Source: an uncultured Paracoccaceae bacterium (GTDB lineage Bacteria > Pseudomonadota > Alphaproteobacteria > Rhodobacterales > Rhodobacteraceae). From it: a stretch of 64,000 bases of DNA. Below, piece by piece: positions 52,832 through 62,302 of the stretch. Within the stretch, counting starts at the first letter, position 1. The number at the start of each line of letters is the position of its first letter. The stretch lies in the NCBI GenBank assembly GCA_947500825.1, contig CANMTR010000010.1:1-64000 (forward strand). Direction: 5' to 3'. The translations under genes were made by a program, and so were the position numbers. The notes under the pieces are model-generated. The model searched no databases and was not told the origin of the DNA. It worked only from the letters and a program-made list of their open reading frames with translations.

Positions 52832-53434
52832 TCAGGCGGGCCGGGTGGCGGCCATGGCCGGGCGGGCGTCGAATCGCTCGAACCAGCGGGCGAGGGCGGG
52901 CCGGGGGCCGCGCCAGTCGCGGCCCGGATGGCGCAAGTCGAGATAGCCCAGGGCGCATCCGGCGGCGATCTGTCCCATGTCGAGGGGCCCCGACAGGTGG
53001 CTCATCCAGCGCCCCTCTAGGGCGTCGAGGGCGCGCAGGACCTTGGCCCACTGGGCCTCCACGTAGTCGGGGGAGCGCGCGGATTCGGGGCGGACCCTGT
53101 CCTCGTAGACCATGAGGAGGGCGGCGTCGGTGAGCCCGTCGGCCAGCGCCTCCAGCGTCAGCACCTCCCAGATGCGGCCCTCGGGATAGAGGCGGGCGCC
53201 CGCCCGCGCGTCGAGGTAGCGGCAGATCACCCGGCTGTCGTAGAGCGCGGGCCCGTCGGGGCGTGCCAGCGTGGGGATCTTGCCCAGGGGGTTGAGGGTG
53301 ACGTTGGCGGGATCGGCCGCCAGCGGCGTCTGGCTGGAGGCCCGCAGGCGCACGGCATCTTCCTGCCCGGTCTCGTGCAGGACGACCCGCACCTTGCGGG
53401 CGAAGGGCGAGGCGGGGGAGTAGTAAAGGTCCAT
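52832..53434 (-). CDS. glutathione S-transferase family protein
   Basis: A 200-residue GST. The thioredoxin-like domain opens YYSPASPFARKVRVVLHETG, with the Ser of SPFARK as likely catalytic residue, and shows the glutathione-binding GKIPTLARPDG and LYDSRVICRYLD. The C-terminal helical domain follows from about residue 85. Substrate is unknown. Three ATG codons lie close together at the start (53434, 53437, 53446) and no clear ribosome binding site decides between them. Confidence 0.85.
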   Translation of the reverse strand: MDLYYSPASPFARKVRVVLHETGQEDAVRLRASSQTPLAADPANVTLNPLGKIPTLARPDGPALYDSRVICRYLDARAGARLYPEGRIWEVLTLEALADGLTDAALLMVYEDRVRPESARSPDYVEAQWAKVLRALDALEGRWMSHLSGPLDMGQIAAGCALGYLDLRHPGRDWRGPRPALARWFERFDARPAMAATRPA

Positions 53435-53473
53435 CATGGGTAGCAAGATAGGGCCGGGAGCGGCGAAGTCCCC

Positions 53474-54778
53474 TCAGGCGGAGGTGGTGCCCTCGTGGGC
53501 CGCGACGAGGCGGCGGCCGTCCCGGGCCGCGATGAGGCGGCGGCCGTCGTGGCCGGCGATGCGGGCCGGGACGATGCGGCCCTCGGGGCGGTCTTCGTCG
53601 AAGGCGACTTCGGCGAACTGCTCGGTGCGGCCCATGCGCGGGCTTTCCATGAGCACGCGGTGGGGGCGGCCCACCTGGGCGTCGAGATGGCGCGCCATGG
53701 CGGCCGTGCCGGCGGCGCGCAGGCGCGCGGCGCGGTCCTTGACCTCGCGCCCGTCCACCTGGGGCATGCGCGCGGCGGGCGTGCCGGGGCGGGCGGAATA
53801 GGGAAAGACGTGGAGCCAGGTGAGGCCGCACTCCTCCACCAGGGCGAGGCTGTCGGCGAAATGCGCCTCCGTCTCGGTGGGAAAGCCCGCGATGATGTCG
53901 GCGCCGAAGGTCATGTCGGGGCGCAGGCGGCGCGCCTCGTCGCAGAAGCGGATGGCATCGTCCCGCCCGTGGCGGCGCTTCATGCGCTTGAGGATCAGGT
54001 CGGAGCCGTGCTGGAGCGACAGGTGGAGGTGGGGCATCAGCCGCTCCTCCTCGGCGATGGCGCGCAGGAGCGCCGGGTCGGCCTCGATCGAATCGATGGA
54101 CGAGATGCGCAGGCGCGGCAGGCCCGGCACGAGGCGCAGGATGCGGCGGACCAGCTCGCCCAGCCGCGGATGCCCCGGCAGGTCGGCGCCCCAGGAGGTG
54201 AGGTCCACGCCCGTGAGCACCACCTCCTCGAAGCCGGTGGCGGCGAGGCGGGCGATCTGCTCGACCACGACGCCGGCCGGGACCGAGCGGGAATTGCCGC
54301 GCCCGAAGGGGATGATGCAGAAGGTGCAGCGGTGGTCGCAGCCGTTCTGGACCTGAACGTAGGCGCGGGAGCGGGTGCCGAAGCCGTCGATCAGGTGCCC
54401 GGCGGTCTCCTTCACCGACATGATGTCGTCGACCTGGACGCGCTCGGTCTCGCCGGTGAAGTCGGGGGCCATGGCGGCCCAGGTCTCGGGGCGCATCTTC
54501 TCGGTGTTGCCGACGACGCGGGAGACCTGCGGCATGGCGGCGAAGGTCTCGGGCTCGACCTGGGCGGCGCAGCCGGTCACCACCACGCGCTTGCCCGGGT
54601 TCTCGCGGGCGAGGCGGCGGATGTCCTGGCGCGCCTTGCGGACCGCCTCGGCGGTGACCGCGCAGGTATTGACCACGACCACGTCGTCCAGCCCCGCGCC
54701 CTCGGCCAGCTCCTTCATCGCCTCGGTCTCGTAGGCGTTGAGGCGGCAGCCGTGGTTGGAGAAGACGGGCGCGCTCAC
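53474..54778 (-). CDS. mtaB: tRNA t6A37 methylthiotransferase MtaB
   Basis: A radical-SAM methylthiotransferase of 434 residues that converts t6A37 to ms2t6A37 in tRNA. N-terminal cluster cysteines are in [19 protein letters not shown] and TGCAAQVEP; the radical-SAM cluster is CDHRCTFC (about residue 150). The [11 protein letters not shown] and [14 protein letters not shown] segments match MtaB/MiaB-type enzymes. MtaB rather than MiaB or RimO is inferred from the short N-terminus ([13 protein letters not shown]). It starts at a GTG overlapping the dapF stop. The C-terminal end carries a tandem 27-bp duplication. Confidence 0.9.
   Translation of the reverse strand: MSAPVFSNHGCRLNAYETEAMKELAEGAGLDDVVVVNTCAVTAEAVRKARQDIRRLARENPGKRVVVTGCAAQVEPETFAAMPQVSRVVGNTEKMRPETWAAMAPDFTGETERVQVDDIMSVKETAGHLIDGFGTRSRAYVQVQNGCDHRCTFCIIPFGRGNSRSVPAGVVVEQIARLAATGFEEVVLTGVDLTSWGADLPGHPRLGELVRRILRLVPGLPRLRISSIDSIEADPALLRAIAEEERLMPHLHLSLQHGSDLILKRMKRRHGRDDAIRFCDEARRLRPDMTFGADIIAGFPTETEAHFADSLALVEECGLTWLHVFPYSARPGTPAARMPQVDGREVKDRAARLRAAGTAAMARHLDAQVGRPHRVLMESPRMGRTEQFAEVAFDEDRPEGRIVPARIAGHDGRRLIAARDGRRLVAAHEGTTSA
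53497..53548. repeat. tandem 27-bp duplication in the 3' end of mtaB
   Basis: The 25 bases at 53497-53521 recur at 53524-53548 with one difference (C/T), a 27-bp period. In the protein this gives DGRRLVAAH and DGRRLIAAR in tandem near the C-terminus, extending the usual TRAM-like tail by nine residues. A third, decayed copy may follow at about 53551. Confidence 0.85.
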
Positions 54779-55602
54779 GACGCGGCCTCGACGAAGGCGG
54801 GGCTCAGGGTGCCGGAGGCCACGTGGGCGGTTGGCCCGGCCATCCAGACGCCGTCCTCGCGCCAGTCGATCAGAAGGTCCCCGCCGTCGAGGGTGACGCG
54901 CACGCGCCGCCCCGCGAGGCCGCGCCGGTGGGCGGCCACTACCGTGGCGCAGGACGAGGTGCCCGAGGCCAGCGTCAGGCCCGCGCCGCGCTCCCACACG
55001 CGCATGCGGATGTGGTCGGGGCCGACGAGGTGGGCGACCTGGACGTTGGTGCGCTCGGGAAAGAGGGGGTGATGCTCGTGGGCGGGGCCGAAGGCGGCGA
55101 GGTCCACGCCCTCGGCGTCGTCCACGAAGAAGGTGCAGTGCGGGTTGCCCATGCCGGTGGCCAGCGGCGCGCCGTCGATGGGCAGGGCGTCCACGTCCAC
55201 GTCGCGGGCCAGCGGGATCTCGCGCCAGTCGAGGAGCGGCGCGCCCATGTTCACCGCGACGCCGTCCGGGGTCGTCCGGGCGAGGAGGAGGCCGCGATCG
55301 GTGCGGAAGGCGACCTCGTCCGCGCCCGTCTCGGACAGGGCCTCGGCGGCGATGCAGCGGGTGGCGTTGCCGCAGGCGCCCGAGAGCGAGCCGTCGGCGT
55401 TCCAGAAGGTGAGGCGGGCATGGGCGTCCGCGTCGTCCTCGACCTCGACGAGCTGGTCGAACCCGAGGCCGCGATGCCTGTCGGCCAGGGCGCGGGCGAG
55501 CCGTGGCGTCATGGCGGGCGCGCCGCCGCGCCGGTCGATCACGACGAAGTCGTTGCCGAGGCCGTGCATCTTGGCGAAGGGATATGGAGCGGAGCGGGAC
55601 AT
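54775..55602 (-). CDS. dapF: diaminopimelate epimerase
   Basis: A 275-residue enzyme that converts LL- to meso-diaminopimelate for lysine and peptidoglycan synthesis. The two active-site cysteines are in GACGNATRC (about residue 77) and [11 protein letters not shown] (about 218). [15 protein letters not shown] at the start is diagnostic. Its stop overlaps the mtaB start (GTGA), a pairing often seen in alphaproteobacteria. Confidence 0.96.
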   Translation of the reverse strand: MSRSAPYPFAKMHGLGNDFVVIDRRGGAPAMTPRLARALADRHRGLGFDQLVEVEDDADAHARLTFWNADGSLSGACGNATRCIAAEALSETGADEVAFRTDRGLLLARTTPDGVAVNMGAPLLDWREIPLARDVDVDALPIDGAPLATGMGNPHCTFFVDDAEGVDLAAFGPAHEHHPLFPERTNVQVAHLVGPDHIRMRVWERGAGLTLASGTSSCATVVAAHRRGLAGRRVRVTLDGGDLLIDWREDGVWMAGPTAHVASGTLSPAFVEAAS

Positions 55603-55693
55603 GTCGGGCGCATATAGACATGGGCCGGGGGCGTGAAAAGCGGCGCCTTTGCGCTTGACGGGCCGATTGCGCCCCTTTACCTCCCCCGCCTGT

Positions 55694-55769
55694 GAGCCGG
55701 TAGCTCAGTTGGTAGAGCAACTGACTTTTAATCAGTAGGTCCAGGGTTCGAACCCCTGCCGGCTCACCA
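55694..55769 (+). tRNA. tRNA-Lys (anticodon UUU)
   Basis: A complete 76-base tRNA with encoded CCA. The acceptor stem GAGCCGG/CCGGCTC is perfect, the D arm is GCTCAGTTGGTAGAGC, the anticodon arm CTGACTTTTAATCAG gives anticodon TTT, and the T arm GGGTTCGAACCCC is canonical. It is a single gene, between dapF (divergent) and the LysE-type gene (convergent). Confidence 0.97.
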
Positions 55770-55861
55770 TTTCCCTTCACGGTCGAGAGCGAAGACGGCC
55801 CGCCGCCTCGTCACGGGCGATGTCGGCCGTTCCGGCAGCGGACGCCGCAAGCGGCCACTCT

Positions 55862-56461
55862 TCACGCCCCGAAGCCGAGGATGGGGTAGAGCGAGGCCAC
55901 CAGCAGGGCGGCCATGGCGACGTTGAAAATCCGAAGCCGGGTCGCGTTCGACAGCCATTGGCGGATCACCGTTCCCAGCCAGGCCCAGACCGAGATCGCC
56001 GGAAAGCTGACGAGGGCGAAGGCGGCGGCCACGACGGCGACGGACAGGAACGAGCGGTCCGGCGCGTAAAGCGTGACGGCGGACAGGCACATCGCCCAGG
56101 CCTTGGGGTTCACCCACTGGAACGCGGCGGCCTGGAGGAAGGTCATCGGCCGGCTGTCCGGGTCCCGGTCCTGCAGGGGCGCCGCCGTGGCGATCCTGGC
56201 GGCCAGCCAGAGCAGATAGCCGACGGAGAGGACCTTCAGCACGAGGCCCAGCACCGGCACGGCGTCGAACAGCGCCATCAGGCCCGCGCCGACGAGCAGC
56301 GCCATCACCGACACGCCGCCGACGATGCCGAACATGTGCGGCAGCGTCCGGCGGAAGCCGAAATTCGCGCCGGAAGTCATCAGCATGAGGTTGTTGGGCC
56401 CGGGCGTGACCGTGGCGACGAAGGCAAAGCCCGCAAGGGCGGTGAGGACGGCGAAACTCAT
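55862..56461 (-). CDS. LysE/RhtB family amino acid exporter
   Basis: A 199-residue membrane protein with about six helices. The N-terminal GFAFVATVTPGPNNLMLMTS contains the TPGPN motif that defines the LysE/RhtB superfamily. The NPKAWAMCLSAVTLYAP segment (about residue 117) is another family hallmark. Such proteins export lysine, threonine, homoserine or related compounds; the substrate cannot be fixed. It is divergent from an Lrp-type regulator that probably controls it. Confidence 0.9.
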   Translation of the reverse strand: MSFAVLTALAGFAFVATVTPGPNNLMLMTSGANFGFRRTLPHMFGIVGGVSVMALLVGAGLMALFDAVPVLGLVLKVLSVGYLLWLAARIATAAPLQDRDPDSRPMTFLQAAAFQWVNPKAWAMCLSAVTLYAPDRSFLSVAVVAAAFALVSFPAISVWAWLGTVIRQWLSNATRLRIFNVAMAALLVASLYPILGFGA

Positions 56462-56487
56462 GGCACTTGTCCTTCCGGTAGGTTCGC

Positions 56488-56521
56488 CGCAACATTAACA
56501 GGGTGATGACGCAATGTTCCG
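56488..56521. promoter_or_regulatory. inverted repeat between exporter and Lrp-type gene (probable operator)
   Basis: CGCAACATT at 56488-56496 and AATGTTCCG at 56513-56521 are inverted copies matching at eight of nine positions with a 16-base spacer. They lie in the middle of the 96-bp divergent region, placed to overlap both promoters. Autoregulation by the Lrp-type protein is the simplest reading. Confidence 0.6.
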
Positions 56522-56557
56522 CCCAAGGTGTCGCCCACGGATCGGATCGAGCAACGA

Positions 56558-57013
56558 ATGACCGCACTGGATGCCATGGAGCAAAAGATATTGCGGGAGC
56601 TGAAGCGGGAGGGGCGGATCAGCAACGTGGCCCTGGCCGAGCGCGTCGGCCTGTCGCCCTCGGCCTGCCTGAGACGCGTCCAGGAGCTGGAACGGACCGG
56701 GGTGATCCGCGGCTACCGGGTCGTCACCGACCCCGAGCGCATGGGCCGCGGCTTCGCCGCCTATGTCATGGTCGGCCTCTCCTCCCATACCAAGGCGGCC
56801 CAGGAGGGGTTCGAGCGCGCCATGGCGATCGCCCCCGAGGTGGTCGAGTGTCACAACATCGCCGGGGCCTTCGAATACCTGCTGCGCGTCGAAAGCGCCG
56901 ACCTCGCCGACTACAAGCGCTTCCACACCGAGGTTCTGGGGACGCAGTCCCACGTGAACGCGATCACGTCCTATATCGTGATGGGGTCCCCCAAGGACGA
57001 GCGCGCGGCTTGA
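56558..57013 (+). CDS. Lrp/AsnC family transcriptional regulator
   Basis: A 151-residue regulator with the AsnC-type helix-turn-helix ISNVALAERVGLSPSACLRR (about residues 18-37) and a C-terminal RAM effector domain (from about 65, GFAAYVMVGLSSHTKAAQEG). The ATG at 56558 was chosen; a GTG at 56528 could add ten residues. It is divergent from the LysE-type exporter and is likely its amino-acid-responsive activator, as LysG/Lrp-type proteins are elsewhere. Confidence 0.92.
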   Translation: MTALDAMEQKILRELKREGRISNVALAERVGLSPSACLRRVQELERTGVIRGYRVVTDPERMGRGFAAYVMVGLSSHTKAAQEGFERAMAIAPEVVECHNIAGAFEYLLRVESADLADYKRFHTEVLGTQSHVNAITSYIVMGSPKDERAA

Positions 57014-57210
57014 TCGGATCTCCGTCTTGCCTGGAACCGGGGGGCAACCGTGGGCAAGGGGCGGCTCGGGAGGGGCCGTTCGGGCCGTCGGGAAACGATG
57101 TGTTGCGCTTTGCGGGGAATGTCGGCGCCCCGACCTAACCCGACCCGACCGCTATATTTCCGCTCCGAGGCGGGGTATCCGCGGACCGTGCCACCCTTGC
57201 GGAGAACGAC

Positions 57211-57954
57211 ATGGCGACACGGCGGCAGATCCTGATCGCGGGGGGCGCGGCGGCGGCGCTGGTGGGCGCTGTGCAGCTTGGCCCGCGGCTGGCGCGGCGG
57301 CTGTCGGGGCCCGATTTCGAGCCCTACGGGCCGGTGGAGGGCTTTCGCCGGATCGCGGGCGGAGACGTCTCGGCGCCCGCGTTCGACCCGTTCGCGGGGC
57401 TGTCGGGGCGCGCTGAGATCGCGCCGGACGTCCTGGCGGCGGTGCGCGGCGACCTGTGCGGCGCGCTCTTCCCCGAGGCGGGGGAGGGTGTGCCGGCGGC
57501 GTATTTCACCGACCATTACTGCCCCTATTGCCGGGTGCTGTCCGACCTTCTGGCCCGGGTGGGGCCGGAGGAGGGGCTGGACCTGCACCACCATTTCACG
57601 CCGCTGTTCGGGCGCGCCTCGGACCTGGCGGCGCGGGCGGTCGTGGCGGCGCGGGCGCAGGGGGGCTTCGCCGCGCTGAACACGCGGCTGACGCAGACGC
57701 GGATTTCCGTCACGCCCGCGAGCCTTGCCGAGATCGCCCGGGCCGAGGGCCTCGACCCCGCGCGGCTGGCCCGCGACATGGAGGGCGGGGCGGTGGAGGC
57801 CGCCCTGGCGCGGGACCGGGCGCTGGCGCGGATCTTCGCCTTTCCGGGCACGCCGGCGCTGGTGGTGGGCGGCACGGTGGTGATCGGCCGGATCGAGGCG
57901 CCGACCTTGCGTGACGTGATCGCGGCGGAGCGGGGCCGGGCGCTGCCCTGCTAG
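57211..57954 (+). CDS. DsbA family thiol:disulfide oxidoreductase-like protein
   Basis: A 247-residue protein with an N-terminal signal sequence beginning MATRRQILIAGGAAAALVGA; the RRQ-type start may direct it to the Tat pathway. The thioredoxin-fold active site is CPYC in FTDHYCPYCRVLSDLL (about residue 110), and the cis-proline loop is FPGTPALVVGG. The order of strands fits DsbA/DsbG-like proteins with a helical insertion. It could catalyse periplasmic disulphide exchange. The protein ends with an unusual cysteine. A TATATT sequence at 57153 may be part of its promoter. Confidence 0.82.
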   Translation: MATRRQILIAGGAAAALVGAVQLGPRLARRLSGPDFEPYGPVEGFRRIAGGDVSAPAFDPFAGLSGRAEIAPDVLAAVRGDLCGALFPEAGEGVPAAYFTDHYCPYCRVLSDLLARVGPEEGLDLHHHFTPLFGRASDLAARAVVAARAQGGFAALNTRLTQTRISVTPASLAEIARAEGLDPARLARDMEGGAVEAALARDRALARIFAFPGTPALVVGGTVVIGRIEAPTLRDVIAAERGRALPC

Positions 57955-57973
57955 GCCGCCCCCGCGCCGCGTC

Positions 57974-58870
57974 TCAGGCCGCCGTGCGGCGGGGCGCGGA
58001 GGGGGCGGGGGCCTTGGCGAGCTGGACCGCGAGGATGCCCGCCATGATGACGCCGACGCCCACGAGGTCGAGGAGGCCCAGGCGCTCGCCCAGCACGACG
58101 GCGGCGATGGCCACGCCCAGGAACGGGTTGAGGAAGTGGAACGTGGCCGCGCGCACCGGGCCGATGCGGCCCACGAGGACGAACCACGCGAAGGTGGCGA
58201 GAAGCCCCGGCACCAGGGTGGTGTAGAGGAAGGCGGCGACGAGCGGCACCGACCAGTCCACCTCCCACGGCTCGAAGGCCGTGGCGGCGAGGGCGAGGAT
58301 CGCGGCGCCCACCAGCATCTGCAGGCCCACCACCATCAGCACGTTGCCCCCCGAGGACGCGCCCCGGACCGACAGCGTGGCGAGGGTGAGCGCCAGGACG
58401 CCCGCGATGCAGTAGGCGAGCCCGACCCCGTCGACCCCGCCGGAGATGCGGCTGCCCATGATGACGGCGACGCCCGCGAGGCCCATGGCCAGGCCCGCGA
58501 TCCCCAGGGGGCGCTGCCGCTCGCCCAGGGCCGCCCACCCCGCCAGCGCCACCAGGAGCGGCATGGTGGAGGCGACGATGGAGGCGAGCCCGGCGTCGAT
58601 GCTGCGCATGGCGACGAAGTTGAGGCCCAGATAGAGCGCGTTCTGGCACAGGCCGAAGACGAACGTGGCGCGCCACTGGGCGGGGGTGAGGCGCCAGGAC
58701 TGGCCCATGGAGCGCGCGATGGCGACCCCGAGCAGGCCGGAGACCGCGAAGCGGAGCGCCAGCGCGGTCAGCGGCGGGGCGTCGGCGACGATGAACTTGG
58801 CCGAGGTGAAGGCCGAGGACCACATCACCGCGAAGGCGAGGCCGAGCGCGAGGGAGCGCCAGTCCTTCAC
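57974..58870 (-). CDS. EamA/DMT family transporter
   Basis: A 298-residue drug/metabolite transporter with ten helices in two EamA repeats: LGLAFAVMWSSAFTSAKFIV at the start of the first and VLALTLATLSVRGASSG near the start of the second. These proteins mostly export metabolites; the substrate is unknown. It starts at a GTG overlapping the pncA stop (GTGA), so the two are co-translated, which might link it to nicotinamide or nicotinate handling, though this is only positional. Confidence 0.87.
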   Translation of the reverse strand: MKDWRSLALGLAFAVMWSSAFTSAKFIVADAPPLTALALRFAVSGLLGVAIARSMGQSWRLTPAQWRATFVFGLCQNALYLGLNFVAMRSIDAGLASIVASTMPLLVALAGWAALGERQRPLGIAGLAMGLAGVAVIMGSRISGGVDGVGLAYCIAGVLALTLATLSVRGASSGGNVLMVVGLQMLVGAAILALAATAFEPWEVDWSVPLVAAFLYTTLVPGLLATFAWFVLVGRIGPVRAATFHFLNPFLGVAIAAVVLGERLGLLDLVGVGVIMAGILAVQLAKAPAPSAPRRTAA

Positions 58871-59466
58871 AGGCGCACCCCGGCCCGCTCCATGGCGCGG
58901 GTGGCGGCGGCCTCGGAGCCGTCCGCGTCGATGGCCCGGCAGAGGTCGCGGCGCACGGCGACCTCGAAGCCCAGGCGGGCGGCGTCGAGGGCGGAGAACT
59001 GAACGCAGAAGTCGAAGGCGAGGCCCGCGAGCGTCAGCCGCTCGATCCCGCGGGCCTTGAGATACCCGTCGAGCCCGGTGGGCGTCTCGTGGTCGTTCTC
59101 GAAGAAGGCGGAATAGCTGTCGACGCCGGCGCGGAAGCCCTTGCGCAGGATCAGGTCGGCGTCGGTGCGCAGGCCGGGCGCGAACTCCGCCCCCGGGCTG
59201 CCCTGCACGCAATGGTCGGGCCACAGGACCTGGGGGCCGTAGGGCATCTCCACCACGTCCATCGGCGCGCGGCCCGGATGCTCGCTGGCAAAGGAGGAAT
59301 GGCCAGCCGGGTGCCAGTCCTGCGTCAGGATCACGGCGGAAAAGCCGTCCATCAGGGCGTTGATGCCGGCGACCACCGCGTCGCCCCCGGGCACGGCGAG
59401 GGCGCCGCCGGGGAGGAAGTCGACCTGGGTGTCGATGACGAGAAGGGCGTGGGTCGCGTCGGGCAT
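58867..59466 (-). CDS. pncA: nicotinamidase PncA
   Basis: A 199-residue isochorismatase-fold hydrolase that converts nicotinamide to nicotinate in the NAD salvage pathway. The catalytic triad is Asp in LLVIDTQVDFLPGG, Lys in LILRKGFRAGVDSYS and Cys in GLAFDFCVQFSALDA. The metal-binding TQDWHPAGHSSFAS region is also present. The start at 59466 was preferred to an upstream in-frame ATG (59493) by comparison with the family. It is coupled to the DMT transporter gene. Confidence 0.93.
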   Translation of the reverse strand: MPDATHALLVIDTQVDFLPGGALAVPGGDAVVAGINALMDGFSAVILTQDWHPAGHSSFASEHPGRAPMDVVEMPYGPQVLWPDHCVQGSPGAEFAPGLRTDADLILRKGFRAGVDSYSAFFENDHETPTGLDGYLKARGIERLTLAGLAFDFCVQFSALDAARLGFEVAVRRDLCRAIDADGSEAAATRAMERAGVRL

Positions 59467-59584
59467 GGGACCTCGGGGATCGGGCGGACCCATCCTGCGG
59501 CCCGAAGCGGCGCCGTCAAGGCGCGGGATCGTGGCGGGGTGCGGAGGGGGTATTTGCGAAAGGGTGACGGAGGCGGGCGGGCGA

Positions 59585-61855
59585 TCAGCCCCGACGGGTG
59601 CGCTTGACCTTGCGCTCCTTGGCCTTGCCCTTCGCCTTGGCCTTGGCCTTCTTGTGGCGGGGCGGGGGGCCGCGGCGGGTGCGGGAGCGGCCCGGCGGCA
59701 GCCGGTCCCCCTCCACGTCGAGAAGGTCGAGGACGAGGCCGCCGGAGACGGGCACGGCCTCGGCGATGCGGACGGTGACGCGGGCGCCCAGGCCGATGAC
59801 GCGGCCCGAATCGGCCCCCATGAGCGTCTGGGCCTCGCCGTCGTGGTGGAAGAACTCGCCGCCCAGCGCGCGGACGGGGACGAGGCCGTCGGCGCCGGTC
59901 TCGTCGAGCTTGACGAAGAGGCCGAAGCGCTGGACGCCCGCGACCCGGCCCGTCATCTCGGCGCCGGTGCGCTCGGAGAGGTAGGCGGCGAGGTAGCGGT
60001 CGGTGGTGTCGCGCTCGGCCACCATGGAGCGCCGCTCGGTGGCCGAGATCACCTCGGCCGTCTGGGCGAGCGCCTCGACGTCGGCGGGCGAGAGGCCGTC
60101 GGCCCTCGGGTCGGGGCCCCAGCCATGGGCGGAGACCAGCGCCCGGTGGACGACGAGGTCGGCGTAGCGGCGGATCGGCGAGGTGAAGTGGGCGTACTGC
60201 TTCAGCGCCAGGCCGAAATGCGACAGGTTCTCGGGGCCGTAATAGGCCTGGGTCATGGCGCGCAGGGTCGACATGTTGATGAGCTCGTCGAACTCGGTGC
60301 CCTGGGACTGGGCCAGCAGGCGGTTGAGGTGGACGGTGTGCAGCACCTGCCCCTTGGGGAGCTGGAAGCCCGACGCCTCGGCGACCTCGCGCAGGGCCTC
60401 GAGCTTCTCCGGCGACGGCTCCTCGTGGACGCGGTAGAGGAGGGGCTGGCGCTTCGCCGCCAGGGTCTCGGCCGCGGCGACGTTGGCGAGGACCATGAAC
60501 TCCTCGATCAGGCGGTGGGCGTCGAGGCGCTCGGTGAAGGCCACGGACGCGACGCGGCCCTCGTCGGAGAGGACGATCCGGCGCTCGGGCAGGTCGAGGT
60601 CGAGCGGCTGGCGGCGGCCCCGCGCGGCGCGGAGCGCGCGGTAGGCGGCGAAGAGGGGGTGGATCACCGTCTCGGCGAGGGGCGCGGCGCGACCCGAGGC
60701 GTCGCCGTCCTCGGCCGCCTGGGCCTCCTCGTAGGAGAGTGAGGCGGGCGAGCGCATGAGGCCGCGGTGGAAGGCGTGGGAGAGCTTGTTGCCCTCGGCG
60801 TCGAGGACCATGCGCACGGCGAGGCAGGCGCGGTCCTCCCCCTCCACCAGCGAGCAGAGGTCCGCCGAGAGCGCCTCGGGCAGCATCGGCACGACGCGGT
60901 CGGGGAAGTAGGTGGAATTGCCGCGCTTGCGGGCCTCGCGGTCGAGCTCGGAGCCGGGGCGGACGTAGTGGGCCACGTCGGCGATGGCGACCCACAGGAC
61001 GTGGCCGCCCGGGTTGGCGGGGTCGTCGTCGGGCTGGGCCAGCACCGCGTCGTCGTGGTCGCGCGCGTCGGAGGGGTCGATGGTGACCAGCGGCAGATCG
61101 CGCAGGTCGGTGCGGTCCCCGAGCGGCACGGGCTCGGCCGCCTCGGCCTCGGCCACGGCCGCGTCGGGGAAGAGGTCGGGGATGCCGTGCTGGTGGATCG
61201 CGATGAGGGAGACGGACCTGGGCGCCGAGGGATCGCCCAGCCGCTCCAGCACCCGGGCGCGGGGCAGGCCCATCCGGTCCTTGGAGGCGCGCTCGGCCTC
61301 GACCAGCTCGCCGTCGCGGGCGCCGTTCGCGTCCGCCGCGCGGACCTGCCACTCGCGGTCGCTGCCCTTGTCGATGGGCACGATGCGGCCGCCGTCGGAC
61401 TCGGCGCGGAAGATCCCCAGCATCCGCATGGCGGTGCGGTTGAGCTTGCGGATCAGCCGGCCCTCGTAGTGGTGGGCCTCGTCCGTGACGCGGGCCAGGC
61501 GCAGGAGCACCCGGTCGCCCGCGCCCAAGGCCGCGTCGCTGCGCCGCTCGACCATGAGGATGCGCGGCTCGGGGCCCTCGCCGCGCCACTCCATGGGCCG
61601 GGCGAGGAGGTCCCCGTCACCGTCGGGGCCGGTGATCTCGCACACGGAGACGGGGGGCAGCGTCTCGGGGTCGCGGTAGGTCTTCTTGCGCTTCTCGAGA
61701 TGGCCCTCCTCCTCCAGCTCCTTCAGGAGGCGCTTGAGGTCGATGCGGTCGGCCCCCTTAAGGCCGAAGGCGCGGGCGATGTCGCGCTTGGCCGTCTGGG
61801 TGGGATTGTCCGCGATCCATTGCAGGATCTCGGCCTTGGAGGGGATCTGTGCCAT
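59585..61855 (-). CDS. rnr: ribonuclease R
   Basis: A 756-residue 3'-5' exoribonuclease that degrades structured RNA. It has an N-terminal winged-helix/cold-shock region (AKRDIARAFGLKGADRIDLK), the RNB catalytic domain with IDPSDARDHDDAVLAQ (about residue 265), whose aspartates bind the metal ions, and the conserved FTSPIRRYADLVVHR (about 560). A C-terminal S1 domain (GRVAGVQRFGLFVKLDETGA) precedes a Lys-rich tail (KKAKAKAKGKAKERKVK). The length and tail set it apart from RNase II. Confidence 0.95.
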   Translation of the reverse strand: MAQIPSKAEILQWIADNPTQTAKRDIARAFGLKGADRIDLKRLLKELEEEGHLEKRKKTYRDPETLPPVSVCEITGPDGDGDLLARPMEWRGEGPEPRILMVERRSDAALGAGDRVLLRLARVTDEAHHYEGRLIRKLNRTAMRMLGIFRAESDGGRIVPIDKGSDREWQVRAADANGARDGELVEAERASKDRMGLPRARVLERLGDPSAPRSVSLIAIHQHGIPDLFPDAAVAEAEAAEPVPLGDRTDLRDLPLVTIDPSDARDHDDAVLAQPDDDPANPGGHVLWVAIADVAHYVRPGSELDREARKRGNSTYFPDRVVPMLPEALSADLCSLVEGEDRACLAVRMVLDAEGNKLSHAFHRGLMRSPASLSYEEAQAAEDGDASGRAAPLAETVIHPLFAAYRALRAARGRRQPLDLDLPERRIVLSDEGRVASVAFTERLDAHRLIEEFMVLANVAAAETLAAKRQPLLYRVHEEPSPEKLEALREVAEASGFQLPKGQVLHTVHLNRLLAQSQGTEFDELINMSTLRAMTQAYYGPENLSHFGLALKQYAHFTSPIRRYADLVVHRALVSAHGWGPDPRADGLSPADVEALAQTAEVISATERRSMVAERDTTDRYLAAYLSERTGAEMTGRVAGVQRFGLFVKLDETGADGLVPVRALGGEFFHHDGEAQTLMGADSGRVIGLGARVTVRIAEAVPVSGGLVLDLLDVEGDRLPPGRSRTRRGPPPRHKKAKAKAKGKAKERKVKRTRRG

Positions 61856-61867
61856 GGCCGGAATCTA

Positions 61868-62302
61868 TCACCCGCCGGAGGCGAGCGACAGGACCATCTG
61901 CCTGTGCGGAATGCCCGCATCGTCGAAAATCGGGCCCTGGGCCTCGAAGCCGAGCGGGCGGTAGAAGTCGAGCGCGTGGAGCTGGGCGCCGAGCGTCGCC
62001 GTCTCGATGCCCGGTGTGTCGCGCAGGACGCCGATCGCGGCTTCCATGAGCGCCACGCCCGTGCCGGTGCCGCGGTGGGGGGGCAGCACGCAGACGCGGC
62101 CGATCTTGCCCATCGGCGGGTCGAGGAGGAGCCGGGCGGTGCCGATGGCGACACCGTCGAGACGGGCAAGGAGGTGGATCGCTCCTTCGTCGCGGCCGTC
62201 CATCTCGTCGGCCTCGGACACGCCCTGCTCGTCGATGAAGACGGTGCGGCGCAAGGTTCGGGCGGTGTCGAGGTCGGTGGTGCGGGCGACGATCAGGCTC
62301 AT
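61868..62302 (-). CDS. GNAT family N-acetyltransferase
   Basis: A 144-residue acetyltransferase. The acetyl-CoA-binding motif A is GRVCVLPPHRGTGTGVALM (about residues 67-86), with the R/Q-x2-G-x-G/A pattern. The opening RTLRRTVFIDEQGVSEADEMD is common in the ElaA/YjcF-like GNAT group. It overlaps the dapE stop... start junction by ATGA at 62299-62302, so it is translated with dapE. Substrate is unknown. Confidence 0.87.
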   Translation of the reverse strand: MSLIVARTTDLDTARTLRRTVFIDEQGVSEADEMDGRDEGAIHLLARLDGVAIGTARLLLDPPMGKIGRVCVLPPHRGTGTGVALMEAAIGVLRDTPGIETATLGAQLHALDFYRPLGFEAQGPIFDDAGIPHRQMVLSLASGG

